Below are positions 62,614-64,000 of a stretch of DNA of 64,000 bases, in pieces. Within the stretch, counting starts at the first letter, position 1; every line of letters starts with the position of its first letter. The notes under the pieces are model-generated. The model was not told the origin of the DNA, searched no databases, and was given only the letters and a program-made list of their open reading frames with translations. Source of the stretch: JAUIET01 sp964352475 (GTDB lineage Bacteria > Pseudomonadota > Gammaproteobacteria > Pseudomonadales > JAUIET01); assembly GCA_964352475.1 (NCBI GenBank), contig CAYGSL010000021.1, positions 1 to 64,000 on the forward strand, written 5' to 3'. Both the position numbers and the translations under genes were made by a program.

Positions 62614-63492
62614 ATGAAACTACTCGGCAAGGCAGCACTTTCCCTTGTGATCATTCTGCTGGTGCTTGCTGTTGTATTTCGCGAACGCGTAGCAGACCTG
62701 TACGCGCAGGCTACCCCGATTGACTATCAGCTCAACGCCGGCGACATAGTGTTACCTTCTCGGCAGCAGCCAGAAACAGCTGACTGGAAATCATTGTTCA
62801 ATGGTGAAAACCTCGATGGTTGGTTGATTAAATTTACCGGCTCCACTGTTGGCACGAACATCAACAATACGTTTCGAGCCGACAACGGCGTGCTGAGTGT
62901 GGACTATTCTGATTGGGATTCGTTTGCAGGTCGGTTCGGCCACATTTTTACGGTGCATTCATACTCGCATTACTTATTGCAGTTTGAGTATCGTTTTGTC
63001 GGTGATCAAGTGAAGGGCGCAGGCTCTTCGATGGCGTGGGCAATCCGAAATAACGGCGCCATGTTACATGCGCAGCACCCTGACACAATGCGGCTTGAAC
63101 AAGATTTTCCAGTGTCGATCGAAGCACAATTACTTGGTGGATTGGATGATGGCGAACGACCTACGGCAAACTTGTGCACACCGGCGACAAACGTAGTACT
63201 CAATGGTGAAGTTTATCGCGCTCACTGCACTGAATCAGTGTCCAGAACCTATCATGGAGATCAATGGATCAAGGCCGAGTTTGAAGTGCTGGGCAGCGAG
63301 CGAATCAGGCATTTTATTAACGGCGAAATAGTCTTTGAGTACTCGCAACCTCAATATGACCCGTTCAGTGTAGACGCTAGCCACATCGGTAAAAGCCGGG
63401 AGTTAATCAATAGCGGCCACATTGCATTCCAGGCTGAAAGCCACCCAACCCAGTTTAGAAACATTCGCCTGCTGGAGTTGCCTGCCTCTTGA
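62614..63492 (+). CDS. DUF1080 (3-keto-disaccharide hydrolase-like) protein, membrane-anchored
   Basis: A 292-residue protein with an N-terminal membrane helix (AALSLVIILLVLAVVF). The DUF1080 jelly-roll opening WKSLFNGENLDGWLIKFTG, GVLSVDYSDWDSF, YLLQFEYRFVGDQVKG and a HIAFQAESHPTQFRNIRLLEL ending are all seen. Some family members cleave 3-keto-glycosides. It is divergent from the PQQ dehydrogenase gene with 78 bp between starts, so the two may share regulation and act in succession on a sugar; this link is inference. Confidence 0.86.
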   Translation: MKLLGKAALSLVIILLVLAVVFRERVADLYAQATPIDYQLNAGDIVLPSRQQPETADWKSLFNGENLDGWLIKFTGSTVGTNINNTFRADNGVLSVDYSDWDSFAGRFGHIFTVHSYSHYLLQFEYRFVGDQVKGAGSSMAWAIRNNGAMLHAQHPDTMRLEQDFPVSIEAQLLGGLDDGERPTANLCTPATNVVLNGEVYRAHCTESVSRTYHGDQWIKAEFEVLGSERIRHFINGEIVFEYSQPQYDPFSVDASHIGKSRELINSGHIAFQAESHPTQFRNIRLLELPAS

Positions 63493-64000
63493 GTTCTATT
63501 GAAATCGGACTGTCAGTATTTTCCTTCTTCACCTCACTACTTACAGCAATAACGGGTGTTGGCGGTGGCATGATATTGATTGCGGCAATGGTAGGTGTTG
63601 TTCCTGCGGCCGCTTTGGTGCCGGTACATGCGGTTATTCAGCTAGCCAGCAATGTGAGTAGAGCGGGTTTCGGCTGGCGTCATATTCGCTGGGAATACAT
63701 GACTGCATTTGTTGCGGGTTCGATCATTGCCGGTGCTCTGGGTTCGCAATTTATCCGACTGATTAATCTCGACTACATCACTTTATTCGTCGCCGCTTTT
63801 ATTTTGCTCAGTGTCTGGGTGCCAAACTGGATAAATGTATTGCTCAATGAGCGCAGCGAGATGTTTAGCATTGGCGTGGTCCAAACGGGATTGGGAACCA
63901 TGGGGGGCACAACAGGGCCGCTGGCCAATGCCAGTTTGATGCGTTTAGCTTGCGCGCGCGACGAAGTAGTCACAACGGTTGCCGCACAAATGAGTGTTAC
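63489..64000 (+). CDS. TauE/SafE-family transporter, 3' end beyond window
   Basis: An open frame starts at TTG 63489, overlapping the DUF1080 stop as TTGA, and runs off the window after 170 codons. The translation shows alternating membrane helices (SVFSFFTSLLTAITGVGGGMILIAAMVGVVPAA in part, TAFVAGSIIAGALGSQFI, YITLFVAAFILLSVWVP) and the internal-repeat motif GTMGGTTGPLANA. These fit sulfite/sulfonate exporters and related anion carriers. A later ATG would lose the first helix, so TTG is preferred. Confidence 0.82.
   Translation, partial: MSSIEIGLSVFSFFTSLLTAITGVGGGMILIAAMVGVVPAAALVPVHAVIQLASNVSRAGFGWRHIRWEYMTAFVAGSIIAGALGSQFIRLINLDYITLFVAAFILLSVWVPNWINVLLNERSEMFSIGVVQTGLGTMGGTTGPLANASLMRLACARDEVVTTVAAQMSV

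Noticed and set aside
1..64000. CRISPR arrays, IS elements, prophage genes, rRNA
   Set aside because: No regularly spaced repeats, transposase, integrase or phage structural motifs and no rRNA sequence were seen on either strand.

Overview
The window looks like a draft or metagenome-derived contig from a Gram-negative, aerobic marine-type gammaproteobacterium. The evidence is a Cys-Leu tRNA pair, KDO transferase, an OprI-like lipoprotein next to an ErfK-type L,D-transpeptidase, LdtD/MepK, PqiABC and YdbH-YnbE-YdbL. No phage, IS, CRISPR or riboswitch was recognised. Two runs of exactly 100 N mark scaffold joins, and one of them is almost certainly false because the same 55 bp sits on both sides. 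Family calls come from reading motifs; no database search was run.

Layout. 1-160: tRNA-Cys (cut by the window edge) and tRNA-Leu. 0.2-4.2 kb: TonB-plug outer-membrane protein coupled to a GH123/DUF4091-like protein. 4.3-8.5 kb: a ChsH2-ChsH1-Ltp2-like hydratase/aldolase set, an SDR and a histidine phosphatase. 8.7-24 kb: catabolic and housekeeping genes, including five SDRs over the first 20 kb, a ~600-residue acyl-CoA dehydrogenase, DNA polymerase II, a metallophosphoesterase, PhhB, an HDOD protein, a 3-ketosteroid-dehydrogenase-like flavoprotein, a cytochrome c5 lipoprotein and two NTF2-like proteins. 24-27.6 kb: a tight four-gene operon pxpA / D-glutamate-cyclase-like / D-amino-acid transaminase / alanine racemase. 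27.7-31.4 kb: pqiABC. 31.4-34.4 kb: LLM flavoprotein, meta-cleavage-type hydrolase and class III CoA-transferase. 34.4-38.5 kb: an HTH protein, ydbH-ynbE-ydbL and an orphan membrane module.

38.7-44.4 kb: an RND efflux operon with an attached HExxH lipoprotein peptidase. 44.6-47.3 kb: a beta-propeller/di-haem protein truncated by a gap. 47.4-48.9 kb: L,D-transpeptidase and Lpp/OprI-like lipoprotein. 49.1-51.5 kb: two adjacent acyl-CoA dehydrogenases likely to form one heteromeric enzyme. 51.5-58.5 kb: pyk, HDOD and PilZ proteins, mepK-ldtD and waaA. 58.6-64 kb: a D-aminoacylase-like amidohydrolase, a PQQ dehydrogenase with an inserted cytochrome c domain, a DUF1080 protein and the start of a TauE/SafE transporter.

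Functional themes. (1) Beta-oxidation and aldolytic shortening of steroid-like CoA esters: ChsH/Ltp2-like set, paired acyl-CoA dehydrogenases, KstD-like enzyme, SDRs, CoA-transferase and hydrolase. (2) D-amino-acid metabolism and wall remodelling: Alr/Dat/D-Glu cyclase/PxpA, two L,D-transpeptidases, MepK and Lpp. (3) Envelope lipid transport: PqiABC and YdbH/YnbE/YdbL. (4) Periplasmic redox: cytochrome c5, di-haem protein, PQQ dehydrogenase. The most interesting candidate system is the coupled D-glutamate operon.
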